Part shown: positions 8,582 through 17,300 of the stretch, piece by piece
Layout: each line of letters begins with the position of its first letter
Numbering within the stretch: the stretch's first letter is position 1
Assembly (NCBI GenBank): GCA_903847465.1
Contig: CAINDQ010000109.1
Span: 1 to 35,104, forward strand
DNA: 35,104 nucleotides
Source of the DNA: an uncultured Candidatus Peregrinibacteria bacterium
Lineage (GTDB): Bacteria; Patescibacteriota; Gracilibacteria; UBA1369; LOWO2-01-FULL-3
Direction: 5' to 3'
Notes under the pieces: model-generated
What the model saw: the letters and a program-made list of their open reading frames with translations, nothing else
Told to the model about the DNA's origin: nothing
Database searches by the model: none
Program-made: the position numbers and the translations under genes

Positions 8582-9613
8582 TTAAACGTAAAGATTTGCC
8601 TTGCCACTGCTCAAAAAGCCATCTCTCATCATCATAGAAAGATGTGCAGCAATTGCTTTTTCTGCCTCCAAGAAATCTACTTTATCCCATTCACTTTCGA
8701 ATTGATCCAAAACTTTACGTAGTGGTTTGTTCTGTTCTTTTGCTGTCGCTTCCATTTTTTCCACCAACGCTTTTGGGAAATATTCAAACCAAATATCGGA
8801 CAGTGAAGTCGCATAATTAAATTTTCGCGCACCACTATTCACACAATTATTAAAATTTTCAGGGAGAAGTCCACTGCCTCCATGCATTACTCCAAAAACT
8901 CCAAGTGGACGCACAGCATCACAAATTTCTTTAATTCTGTCGTAACCAATAATCGGTGCTTTCAAATATTGTCCATGACCATTGCCCACAAAAAAGGCTA
9001 AGGCATCAGGTTTTACCATCTCGCACAATTTCACACAATCTTCTACTTTTGAATAATATTCAGCAATTTTACTTTCTACAGCTGGATCGGAAAGTGCCGC
9101 CGCTGTTCCAATTTCTCCATCTTCCACTTCCAAAGAAATTCCCAATGGATGAATTTTATCCACAACTGCTTTGCATTTTGCTGCATTTTCTTCCACCGGC
9201 AATTTTGAAAGGTCCACTTCTACAGAAGAAAATCCTGCCGCAATCGCGCGATCTATACAACCATCAACATCTTTTTGAATATGATCATGATGAATACAAA
9301 CTGGCACACTATATCCATATTTCTTGATCATTCCTTCGATCGCATCATGGGCAAGACTAGAAAGTCTAGCCGGTGCCATATTGCAATAACTCACCTCGCT
9401 CTCGGCGATTTCCAAAATTACTGGTGCTTTTTCCTGCCAAGCAGCCTCAAGCACTCCATTCAACACGAATCTGCTTCTGATATTGCACGCAACCACCCCA
9501 AATTTCTCTCTATCTGCAACGGAAAGTAATGTTCTCAAGTTCGACAAAGTGTATCCACCAGCCAAAACTCGTACATTTGAATTGTTATCCTTGGAAAAAT
9601 TAGCAATAGCCAT
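8582..9613 (-). CDS. fba: Class II (zinc) fructose-bisphosphate aldolase
   Basis: It condenses dihydroxyacetone phosphate and glyceraldehyde-3-phosphate, or cleaves fructose-1,6-bisphosphate. Zinc- and substrate-site motifs are visible in order: CIHHDH, EVEDGEIG, FFVGNGHGQYL, VMHGGSG and KFNYATSLSD. It is 343 aa from MAIANFSK (9613). The ten residues the ORF track adds upstream are intergenic, and the start context, AATAAAAATGGC, is nearly the same as that of the adjacent gapB gene. It is the first gene of the fba-gapB-fbp-sigma-FecR run. A related sugar-bisphosphate such as tagatose-1,6-bisphosphate is a less likely substrate given the neighbours. Confidence 0.93.
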   Translation of the reverse strand: MAIANFSKDNNSNVRVLAGGYTLSNLRTLLSVADREKFGVVACNIRSRFVLNGVLEAAWQEKAPVILEIAESEVSYCNMAPARLSSLAHDAIEGMIKKYGYSVPVCIHHDHIQKDVDGCIDRAIAAGFSSVEVDLSKLPVEENAAKCKAVVDKIHPLGISLEVEDGEIGTAAALSDPAVESKIAEYYSKVEDCVKLCEMVKPDALAFFVGNGHGQYLKAPIIGYDRIKEICDAVRPLGVFGVMHGGSGLLPENFNNCVNSGARKFNYATSLSDIWFEYFPKALVEKMEATAKEQNKPLRKVLDQFESEWDKVDFLEAEKAIAAHLSMMMRDGFLSSGKANLYV

Positions 9614-9672
9614 TTTTATTAGGTTAAGAATAAGAGTTAGCAAGCCCCCAAGCGAAAATATCGCAAATCCAG

Positions 9673-9699
9673 ATTATCGAATACGGAAAAAACAGTCAA
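9673..9699 (-). promoter_or_regulatory. Possible promoter of the fba operon
   Basis: On the minus strand TTGACT lies 15 bp upstream of GATAAT, about 60 nt before the fba ATG. The spacer is shorter than the 17 bp seen at the other promoters here, so the match is weak. The -35 box coincides with one arm of the possible ftsL terminator. Confidence 0.35.
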
Positions 9700-9714
9700 C
9701 CATTCCAAATTGAC
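9686..9714 (-). terminator. Weak candidate intrinsic terminator after ftsL-like gene
   Basis: On the minus strand GTCAA and TTGAC form a 5-bp stem around a 10-nt loop, followed by TG and six T residues, just downstream of the ftsL-like stop. The stem is short and AT-rich, so termination efficiency would be low. Confidence 0.3.
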
Positions 9715-9722
9715 CAAATATC

Positions 9723-10076
9723 CTATCTCTTGGCTATAGCTGTATCGCTGTTTATGTACACAATTGTACGTGGGCGAACCATCGCCTGATATTTTGAAGT
9801 TTTTTGAATATAATTCAACGATCTTACTGTAGAAATTTTCATATCCACAACCTCACTATCCTTCACTAATTCCTGATGTTTAGCGTCCAAAGCGCTCAAA
9901 GCATAGCCTTTTGTAACCTGTCTCGTAGAAAACGTCAAAGTACTAATAGTAATCAACGCCACAAAGAAAATCAGCGAACCAATTAAGAAAAGTGGCCCAA
10001 ATTCGATCTTTGGGAAAACCATTCTAAACGGACTTCTTCTATATGTATTGCCTCTTGCGAGAACGAGTTGTGACAT
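9723..10076 (-). CDS. ftsL: FtsL-like single-pass division protein
   Basis: FtsL bridges the divisome with FtsB/DivIC and FtsQ at the septum. This small protein has a basic cytoplasmic N-terminus, one transmembrane helix (FGPLFLIGSLIFFVALITISTL) and an extracytoplasmic tail with a helical stretch (SALDAKHQELVKDSEVVDMKISTVRS), then a short conserved-looking end. Topology, size (117 aa) and position directly after rsmH fit FtsL; primary sequence conservation in this family is always poor. The ORF track begins at a TTG (10127) inside rsmH. I prefer the ATG at 10076 (MSQLVLARG), 31 nt after the rsmH stop. No ftsI, murE or murF follows. Confidence 0.65.
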   Translation of the reverse strand: MSQLVLARGNTYRRSPFRMVFPKIEFGPLFLIGSLIFFVALITISTLTFSTRQVTKGYALSALDAKHQELVKDSEVVDMKISTVRSLNYIQKTSKYQAMVRPRTIVYINSDTAIAKR

Positions 10077-10107
10077 AGGATTTGAGGTGGGAACTTTATG
10101 AGGAAAT

Positions 10108-11064
10108 CTAAACTTCTTCAGGATCAAGGTCTCGTAATTTTCGATAAGCTCTTAATTTTGCGCTTCGACTTCTAGGATTTGCATTTATCTCTTCATCTGT
10201 TGGAATTACTGGCTTTCGGGTCAAACTTTCAAAGAATGGCTCTCCATGGACTCTATACAAACCTTCGTGCACATCTTTGACAGGCGGATTTTCTAATTCT
10301 CTAAAGAAATGCTTCACAATCCTGTCCTCCAGTGAATGATAGGAAATCACTACTATTCTCCCCCCTTTCTTTAACATTTGAGTTGATTCTCGTAGTGATT
10401 CCTTTAGAGCATTAAGCTCATCATTCACTTCTATCCTTAAGGCCTGGAACACTTGCGTGGCCGGATGTACCTTTTTAGCTTTGCCTTTCTTGTAAGGCAT
10501 TATGGAGTACATGAACTCCGCAAACTCTGTCGTTGTAAGGAATGGGGCTGTCTTCCTTCGCTCACAGATCTTTCTGGCAATCATACGACTCAAGCCTTCT
10601 TCGCCATATTCGTAGAAAATATTTGCCAGATCGCTTTCTTTGTAAGTATTGAGAACCTCAGAAGCGGTCAATTTTTGCCTTGGATCAAATCTCATATCGA
10701 GCGGTCCCTCTTTCATGAATGAAAATCCACGCTCTGGATCATCAACATGTGGAGAAGAAAGCCCAAGGTCAAAGAAAATTGCATCAACTTCTTTGATTCC
10801 ACAACCAGTAATCCTATTTTTTAAGTATCGAAAGTTATCGTGAATGTAGATAATTTGCTTTTCGAATTCCTTAAGTCTTTTTTTTGCCTCTTTTAGATTC
10901 CTTTCGTCTTGTTCAAATGCGATTAATTTGCCTTTTTTGCCAACCGCTTTTGCCTCCATCAAGGCATGTCCTCCGAGTCCCAAAGTCGTGTCTACAACAA
11001 TTTCCCCACCTTTTAATGCCAAATACTTTATGACAGGCTCTCTTAGAACAGATACATGCTCCAT
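10108..11064 (-). CDS. rsmH: 16S rRNA (cytosine(1402)-N4)-methyltransferase
   Basis: RsmH (MraW) uses S-adenosylmethionine to methylate N4 of C1402 in the ribosomal P site. The 318 aa sequence has the expected motifs: HVSVLREPVIKYL at the start, the SAM-binding VVDTTLGLGGHA, FDLGLSSPHVDDPERGFSF, GPLDMRFD, VFQALRIEVNDEL, VISYHSLEDRIVKHFF and the basic C-terminal NPRSRSAKLRAYRK. Length is normal. No mraZ gene precedes it; instead there is a leader of about 100 nt after a possible promoter. The next gene is the ftsL-like one. Confidence 0.97.
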   Translation of the reverse strand: MEHVSVLREPVIKYLALKGGEIVVDTTLGLGGHALMEAKAVGKKGKLIAFEQDERNLKEAKKRLKEFEKQIIYIHDNFRYLKNRITGCGIKEVDAIFFDLGLSSPHVDDPERGFSFMKEGPLDMRFDPRQKLTASEVLNTYKESDLANIFYEYGEEGLSRMIARKICERRKTAPFLTTTEFAEFMYSIMPYKKGKAKKVHPATQVFQALRIEVNDELNALKESLRESTQMLKKGGRIVVISYHSLEDRIVKHFFRELENPPVKDVHEGLYRVHGEPFFESLTRKPVIPTDEEINANPRSRSAKLRAYRKLRDLDPEEV

Positions 11065-11166
11065 TTTGGTCTTTAACTAAAGGAAATTGCGGAATGAGTC
11101 TTGGTCGAAGTGTTCAAATCTTGTGTACAGTATGTGTATAACTTTTTTACACTACTTTCATGCCTT

Positions 11167-11195
11167 ACAATAGGGCTGTAATCACTGTGCGTCAA
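11167..11195 (-). promoter_or_regulatory. Probable promoter of rsmH
   Basis: On the minus strand TTGACG and TATTGT are separated by 17 bp. The predicted transcription start lies about 95-100 nt before the rsmH ATG, a long leader for this window. The surrounding stretch 11065-11334 (about 270 bp, the longest gap) contains no ORF or RNA gene that I recognise. Confidence 0.45.
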
Positions 11196-11234
11196 GAAAT
11201 TAGACACAGGACAGTATAACAAAACTATACACTA

Positions 11235-11259
11235 GCTCTTTTGCGAGAATAAAAAGAGC
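11235..11259. repeat. Perfect 8-bp inverted repeat between sua5 and rsmH
   Basis: GCTCTTTT (11235-11242) and AAAAGAGC (11252-11259) enclose a 9-nt loop. It lies about 75 nt past the sua5 stop and could be a weak terminator for that gene, but no clear T-run follows in that direction. It could also be a protein-binding site. Confidence 0.5.
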
Positions 11260-11334
11260 ACACACAAGCCAAAAAACGCCAATTATTTTTCATGTTGAAC
11301 AAAAATAGAGATGTTGCACAATAATTTTGATCGC

Positions 11335-11925
11335 CTACTCTACGACCAAATCTCCCTGCCTCAAAACTTCCAAATTTTCACCAACAATTTTCACTATAGT
11401 TGAAGGCTTGTTTTCCTGTATTTTTCCCCCATCGACCACCAAGTCTAATCCCTCAAAAAACTCCCCAAAAGCGGCCTCGTTCACCTCATACAATTGTGGC
11501 ATCCCCGCCCGATTCGCACTTGTAGTCGTCACCGGCCTTCCAAACATCTTTACCATATCGCTTGAAAACCCCTCACTCGAACACCTAAAAGACACAAATT
11601 CATCCTCAATATTAAAAAACTCAGGCAAATTCTTCCTTGGAACAACAATCGCTAGCGGCCCCGGCCAATATTTCTTCGCCAATTCCAGAGCTTTCAACGA
11701 GAATTCCCCATATTCCAAAGCCATTTCCAAAGAATCCACCAAAACACTCAAAGGTTTATTCCTCTCCATCCCCTTCACCCTATACAACTTATCCAGCGCT
11801 TTCGACTCAAAAACATCTACCGCCAAGCCATAACAAGTCTCGGTCGGATGCATCACTATCCCCGAATTCTTCAAAACTTCTACAGCACTTTTCACCGCAT
11901 CCACTCCCAAATCAATTTTTTTCAT
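11335..11925 (-). CDS. tsaC: L-threonylcarbamoyladenylate synthase (Sua5/YrdC/TsaC)
   Basis: It makes threonylcarbamoyl-AMP from threonine, bicarbonate and ATP, the first step toward the t6A37 modification of ANN-decoding tRNAs. The YrdC fold covers the whole 196 aa: MHPTETCYGLAVD, the basic KGMERNKPLSVLV, YWPGPLAIVVP, the TTTSANRAGMP serine-asparagine motif and VVDGGKIQENKPSTIVKI. It lacks the extra C-terminal Sua5 domain, so TsaC is the closer name. It is divergent from the DUF4112 gene, with 51 bp between them. I see no convincing promoter there, only AT-rich sequence. Confidence 0.94.
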   Translation of the reverse strand: MKKIDLGVDAVKSAVEVLKNSGIVMHPTETCYGLAVDVFESKALDKLYRVKGMERNKPLSVLVDSLEMALEYGEFSLKALELAKKYWPGPLAIVVPRKNLPEFFNIEDEFVSFRCSSEGFSSDMVKMFGRPVTTTSANRAGMPQLYEVNEAAFGEFFEGLDLVVDGGKIQENKPSTIVKIVGENLEVLRQGDLVVE

Positions 11926-11976
11926 ATGAAAACATTATGAACATGCTAAAATTAAACAAAATTTAACCTAAAAACA

Positions 11977-12510
11977 ATGGGAAAAAACTTTAATGAAAGC
12001 GACAACAAGTCCGTTAAAGAAAAAATCAAAGAAGGAACTTTGTCCCCAGCAGACCTCAAAAAAATCGAAAAAGGCGTAAAAAGATCCGAACTTCTAGCAA
12101 CCACCCTCGATACCGCAATGCTCGATCCAATCCTCGGCCTATTTACGGGAAGTGGTGATGCCGCAACATCTATAGCTGGTCTATACATAGTTTATCAGGC
12201 CGAAAAAGCAGGCATGTCTTATTGGGAATTGGCCAAAATGCTCGGAAGACAAACGGTCGACTTTACCTTAGGAAGTGTCCCTATTATCGGAGATGTTTTC
12301 GATTTCGTTTACAAAAGTAACAAAAAAAATGCCAAGGCCCTTCGCCAACACTTCGAAAAAATTGAAAGAGAAGGCCTAGAAAATAAATTGGCTAGACTGG
12401 AAAAATTAGAGAAGAAAAAAGTTAAAGCTGAAAAATCCGGAGTCAAAACACGTGACAGATTAGGCCGAAAAATGATCGAAGAAAAAGTGGATGAAGACCT
12501 AGAAGCTTAA
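11977..12510 (+). CDS. DUF4112 family protein
   Basis: The function of the family is unknown. Residues about 35-120 carry the DUF4112 pattern: LATTLDTAMLDPILGLFTG, SGDAATSIAGLYIVYQAEKAG, ELAKMLGRQTVDFTLGSVPIIGDVFDFVYKSNKKN. The glycine/proline-containing hydrophobic stretches suggest membrane-associated hairpins rather than full helices across the bilayer. The N-terminus is highly charged, and the C-terminus (about 125-177) is a lysine/glutamate-rich helix, possibly a coiled coil. It ends 17 bp before the convergent gene. No Shine-Dalgarno motif precedes the ATG. Confidence 0.82.
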   Translation: MGKNFNESDNKSVKEKIKEGTLSPADLKKIEKGVKRSELLATTLDTAMLDPILGLFTGSGDAATSIAGLYIVYQAEKAGMSYWELAKMLGRQTVDFTLGSVPIIGDVFDFVYKSNKKNAKALRQHFEKIEREGLENKLARLEKLEKKKVKAEKSGVKTRDRLGRKMIEEKVDEDLEA

Positions 12511-12527
12511 TCTCTCTATTCAAAACC

Positions 12528-13151
12528 CTACGATCTCCAGCCCATCAACTCTGTAACGGCTCTTTGCAATAAAGCTCTTCCTTTGCGCAAGACCCCATGA
12601 TCACCTTTTTCAGGCCTATCAGCAGCTTGGTCGCCCAGACCTGCCGCAATTTCTCTATAAAATTGTGCAACAAGCTTAAAATTTATATCTTCCAAAGGCA
12701 CCCGCACTTCCCTCGCCTGAGGATTTCGAGGATCTGTCCAAAAAATAGGGCCTGCTACCATTTTTCGACTCACAATCCCCTCCTCAGCCAAAAATCTCTC
12801 AGGACAATCGTATCCATTAGGAATTTCTATCCAATCTCTACAATTTTCACCTTCTTCGTCATCCACACCATCCGTTAAAGATCTTTTTTCTTGCCCCATA
12901 ATTCTTCCATAATATTGATTAACTAAATCCCAATTTACTTTATCCCACTCTATCCTTTGCCACATCCCCGGAATACTCTGCCAATGAGCAGTATGCCAAA
13001 TTCTGTCTCTCGATAAACAACCCTTTACAGCAAGAAATTCCTCAAAACAAGAATATTGCCCAAACGGAACCTCTACTCCATAAGTTGGATTGCCCTCATC
13101 CTCATCCATTTCACCGCCACCACCTCTCGGCAAAGTAAAGTCCACATCCAT
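12528..13151 (-). CDS. Hypothetical protein with two internal repeats of about 65 residues
   Basis: I recognise no known family. The 207 aa sequence contains two similar units. The first runs from EVPFGQYSCFEEFLAVKGCL to VNWDLVNQYYGRIMG; the second from EIPNGYDCPERFLAEEGIV to INFKLVAQFYREIAAG. Each has an acidic/aromatic opening, a Cys-x-x-x-FLA motif, a tryptophan-containing loop and a closing helix with a [QN]-[FY]-Y motif. There is no signal peptide or transmembrane helix, so it is probably cytoplasmic. A serine/lysine-rich tail ends in LQRAVTELMGWRS. It converges on the DUF4112 gene and diverges from gapA. Confidence 0.7.
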   Translation of the reverse strand: MDVDFTLPRGGGGEMDEDEGNPTYGVEVPFGQYSCFEEFLAVKGCLSRDRIWHTAHWQSIPGMWQRIEWDKVNWDLVNQYYGRIMGQEKRSLTDGVDDEEGENCRDWIEIPNGYDCPERFLAEEGIVSRKMVAGPIFWTDPRNPQAREVRVPLEDINFKLVAQFYREIAAGLGDQAADRPEKGDHGVLRKGRALLQRAVTELMGWRS

Positions 13152-13184
13152 ATATTTTTTAGCTTAAATAATTAACAGACACCA

Positions 13185-13213
13185 TTTTTAACACAATTTG
13201 GCGCAGTTGTAAA
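13185..13213 (-). promoter_or_regulatory. Possible promoter of the repeat-containing hypothetical gene
   Basis: On the minus strand TTTACA is followed after 17 bp by TAAAAA, about 35 nt before the ATG. The -10 match is modest (4 of 6). Confidence 0.35.
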
Positions 13214-13236
13214 GGGAAACCCGAAATTATTACATC

Positions 13237-13266
13237 TTGAAACCCACCCCGTCCTCCCTTTATACT
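13237..13266 (+). promoter_or_regulatory. Promoter of gapA
   Basis: TTGAAA and TATACT are separated by 18 bp, leaving about 30 nt from the -10 box to the ATG at 13298. The spacer is unusually C-rich compared with the surrounding AT-rich DNA. Confidence 0.6.
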
Positions 13267-13285
13267 GCCCCGCGAACAATTATAA

Positions 13286-14305
<1,020 letters not shown>

Positions 14306-14331
14306 ATCACTAGACTGCCGCACACAAATCG

Positions 14332-17300
14332 CTACTTCTTAATCTGGAACAAGACTTGTTTCTGGCTAGTTGCCTTCACTTGTTTTGGATTGTAAGCATA
14401 GGCTGTAAGCTTGTGAGCACCTGCGCCAATTCCTTTCGGAATAACCATTCTGAATGCGCCTTTTTGGCTAGCGTCAGAAATCACCGCTGATCCAAATGTT
14501 ACAGACTGATATGCGAGATAAACCATCTTGTTTTCATTATCAAGCGTATCTACTCGACCTTGAACCACGTACACCATTCCACCTGTTCTTGAGAATTCGA
14601 TGTAATCCTTGGCAATAAATATTGGCTCTAATTTCTCAGTATAACTTAGTAAGAATTTCACAAACTCCCCTGCCTCTCCCACATATGGCTCGTGGGCATA
14701 TTCTTCAGTGATAGTCAGCCCTTCAATGCTAAATTCTTGGTCAACTTCTTGACTGACTTTGAATTTCACAGTTTTGCCCGTGATTTTATTTCCACTTCTC
14801 ATTGTGTAGATTGTGGCTGAATATTCGCCATCGACGAGCATGGCATTTAGAACTGCCTTACCTTCATCATCGGTTTCTCCAGTGATTGTATTTATCAATT
14901 TTGATTGTTCTTTAGTTGTCGGATCTTCACTAACTAATTCAATTGTGACAACTTCATTTGGTTTTGAAAGTGCCAAAATTGCAGGGCTGGAACCAACTGT
15001 TCCACTCAAATTTACGATTCTTGGAATTGTAATAATTTCTCCAGGTTTTTTGTTGAATACCACCGCGTCTCCCAATTCTTTTTCGAGAATTGCTTCTGTT
15101 TGATTTTCTTGATCTTTATCCAATCCATACATTCTTTTCAAACATTCATTAGCTTTGTCTCCTGAACATTCCGCTTTGTCATTGATAATCAAAGAAAGTG
15201 CTTCGCTAGCATATGTTGGACTAGAATACACAGCATCCGTATCCACTTCCGAAATATTTGTTGGCGGAGGAAGTGGGGTTTCATCTGTTACCTCAGCCGT
15301 TGTTTCATTCTCCACTCCAGTTTCCGTTCCTACAAAAAGATCTATAGCTTCATCTCCCACCGTCCCTATTGCATCTGTTACCTCCTGCTCATTTGGAGGA
15401 ATAACCTCAGGAATTACTTCTGGAATTATTTCCGGAATCACTTCTGGAATAACCTCTGGCTGAACAATTCTTGGCGGTTGAGTAACTATCAAAATTCCAC
15501 CTCCATCATCCTCTTCTTCCTGACAGGCAGCCGCAGGTCTGCAATAATCTGGGACATCTGCCTCAGGATCACCTTCGGTAGTCACATAAACCATCAACTG
15601 ATATAAACCATTCACAAGCCCGTCTCCAAAAACGCCACTCCATGTATTTCCCAATCCAGTATAAATTTCATCCATCACAACATTCATTTGATCAGCAGTA
15701 TTGGATTCTCCAGAATAAGCAAAATATGCTCCTCCATTGATTGTATTCCCACTAAATGGACCTGGATCTGAACCTTCTAGGTCGCCAAATCCTCCGTCAA
15801 GACGCCAACCGTCTAAATTGTGAACAACGTACTCTCCATCATTAGTTTCATCATTAAAATATATTCCATACCTATCCCCATTTGCAGTTCCATTTGGAAT
15901 AGAGATCGTTCCATCAAAAGAAGTTCCAATAAAATTATTCATAATTCCTCCCTCGCTCCAGTCAAATCCACCTCCCTCCAACGTCGTATAATCCGCTCCA
16001 CCAAGATTAACAACTTCTCCCCCAACCATATGTTGAGCCGCAATTCCACTTCCCTCATTTCCTGCAATCACATTCTCGCTAATCAAGACATGCTCTTGAT
16101 TCATAACTACTGGCCCACCCTCTTCTACGGGCATATCCAGCCCAACATCCATAAGGGCGATTCCTTCTCCAGAAAAATTTAGCGGATCCATTCCTCCCGC
16201 AACATTTGGCAAAGCAGCAGTTCCTATAGCATCCACTCCTATATAATTTCCCAAAATTTGCAGACCATGAGAGCCCCAAGAGAGAATCCCCGCTCCATAA
16301 TTTCCAGAAATCAAATTTCCTTCAAGCAAAGATCCATCCAAGGCTTTATCTCCACCAATAATAATTTCACTACCAGCCCCATCCAAGATGGCAATACCTC
16401 CAGGAAAAAACCCATCTGTGCTTCCATTTGGTATTGCAAAATGTCCAGTCACATCAGTCCCAATATATGCACCCTTAATTTCAATATGTGCATCCCCTTC
16501 CGTCATCACGATAACACCACCCCCTGTATTTCCACTGATTACATTTTTTGTAATAGTTCCATCTGCCGCTTCTCCTAGATAAATAGTTCCCCCCTGCAAC
16601 TCAAGTCCGTAATAATTATTCCCTAAGTCTGTTTCATTCCCATTTATTCCAACTCCAATATAATTTCCCAAAATTCTAGAAACGCCCGTTACCGAACTAT
16701 CAATACGAATACCTTCTCCCCCACTAAACAACCCAGCAATAATATTCTTAGCCGCAGCTTCTATTCCTCCAATCACAATAGATCCAGTTTTACTCGAATA
16801 TCCAATGCCATTTCCACTATCAAGCGACTCCGTTCCAAGAACATTTAATCCAATTATATTCCCTTGCACAGTAACCTCTCCCCCAAAATCAGATTCATCA
16901 TCAATTGAAAGCGAAGTGCCACTATTATTCTCCATATCAAGATGTCCATAACTGATCAAATTCCCTTCATTAGCATTGATTCCCCCAATAGTTATATTGT
17001 CTCCATCCTCTAGCCCAATACCATTCAATCCCAAAACTTCTAAATCATCCCCAGGCACGATCATTCCAGTAAAATCGGTCCCAATATAATTGTTTTGAAT
17101 AGTAATATTTCCCTCGTGTTCAGCGTTATCGCAATACGTTGGATCTAACAACCCCGCCTCTCGATCACACATCATTGATAGAGTGATATACTCCAAAGAG
17201 TAATTCTCCTCAAACAATCTCCTCCCCGAAATAACATTTCTCAACTGAGAAGGATCATCATAATAATTTCCATTGATATTTGTCCCTCCAATTACCAAAT

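Noticed and set aside
8956-9327. 123-residue plus-strand ORF opposite the aldolase
   Set aside because: It is antisense to well-conserved fba motifs, with no promoter and no recognisable domain.
15398-15457. CRISPR or intergenic tandem repeat
   Set aside because: The 12-bp units are in frame within a coding sequence and encode a PEVI stalk, with no spacers.
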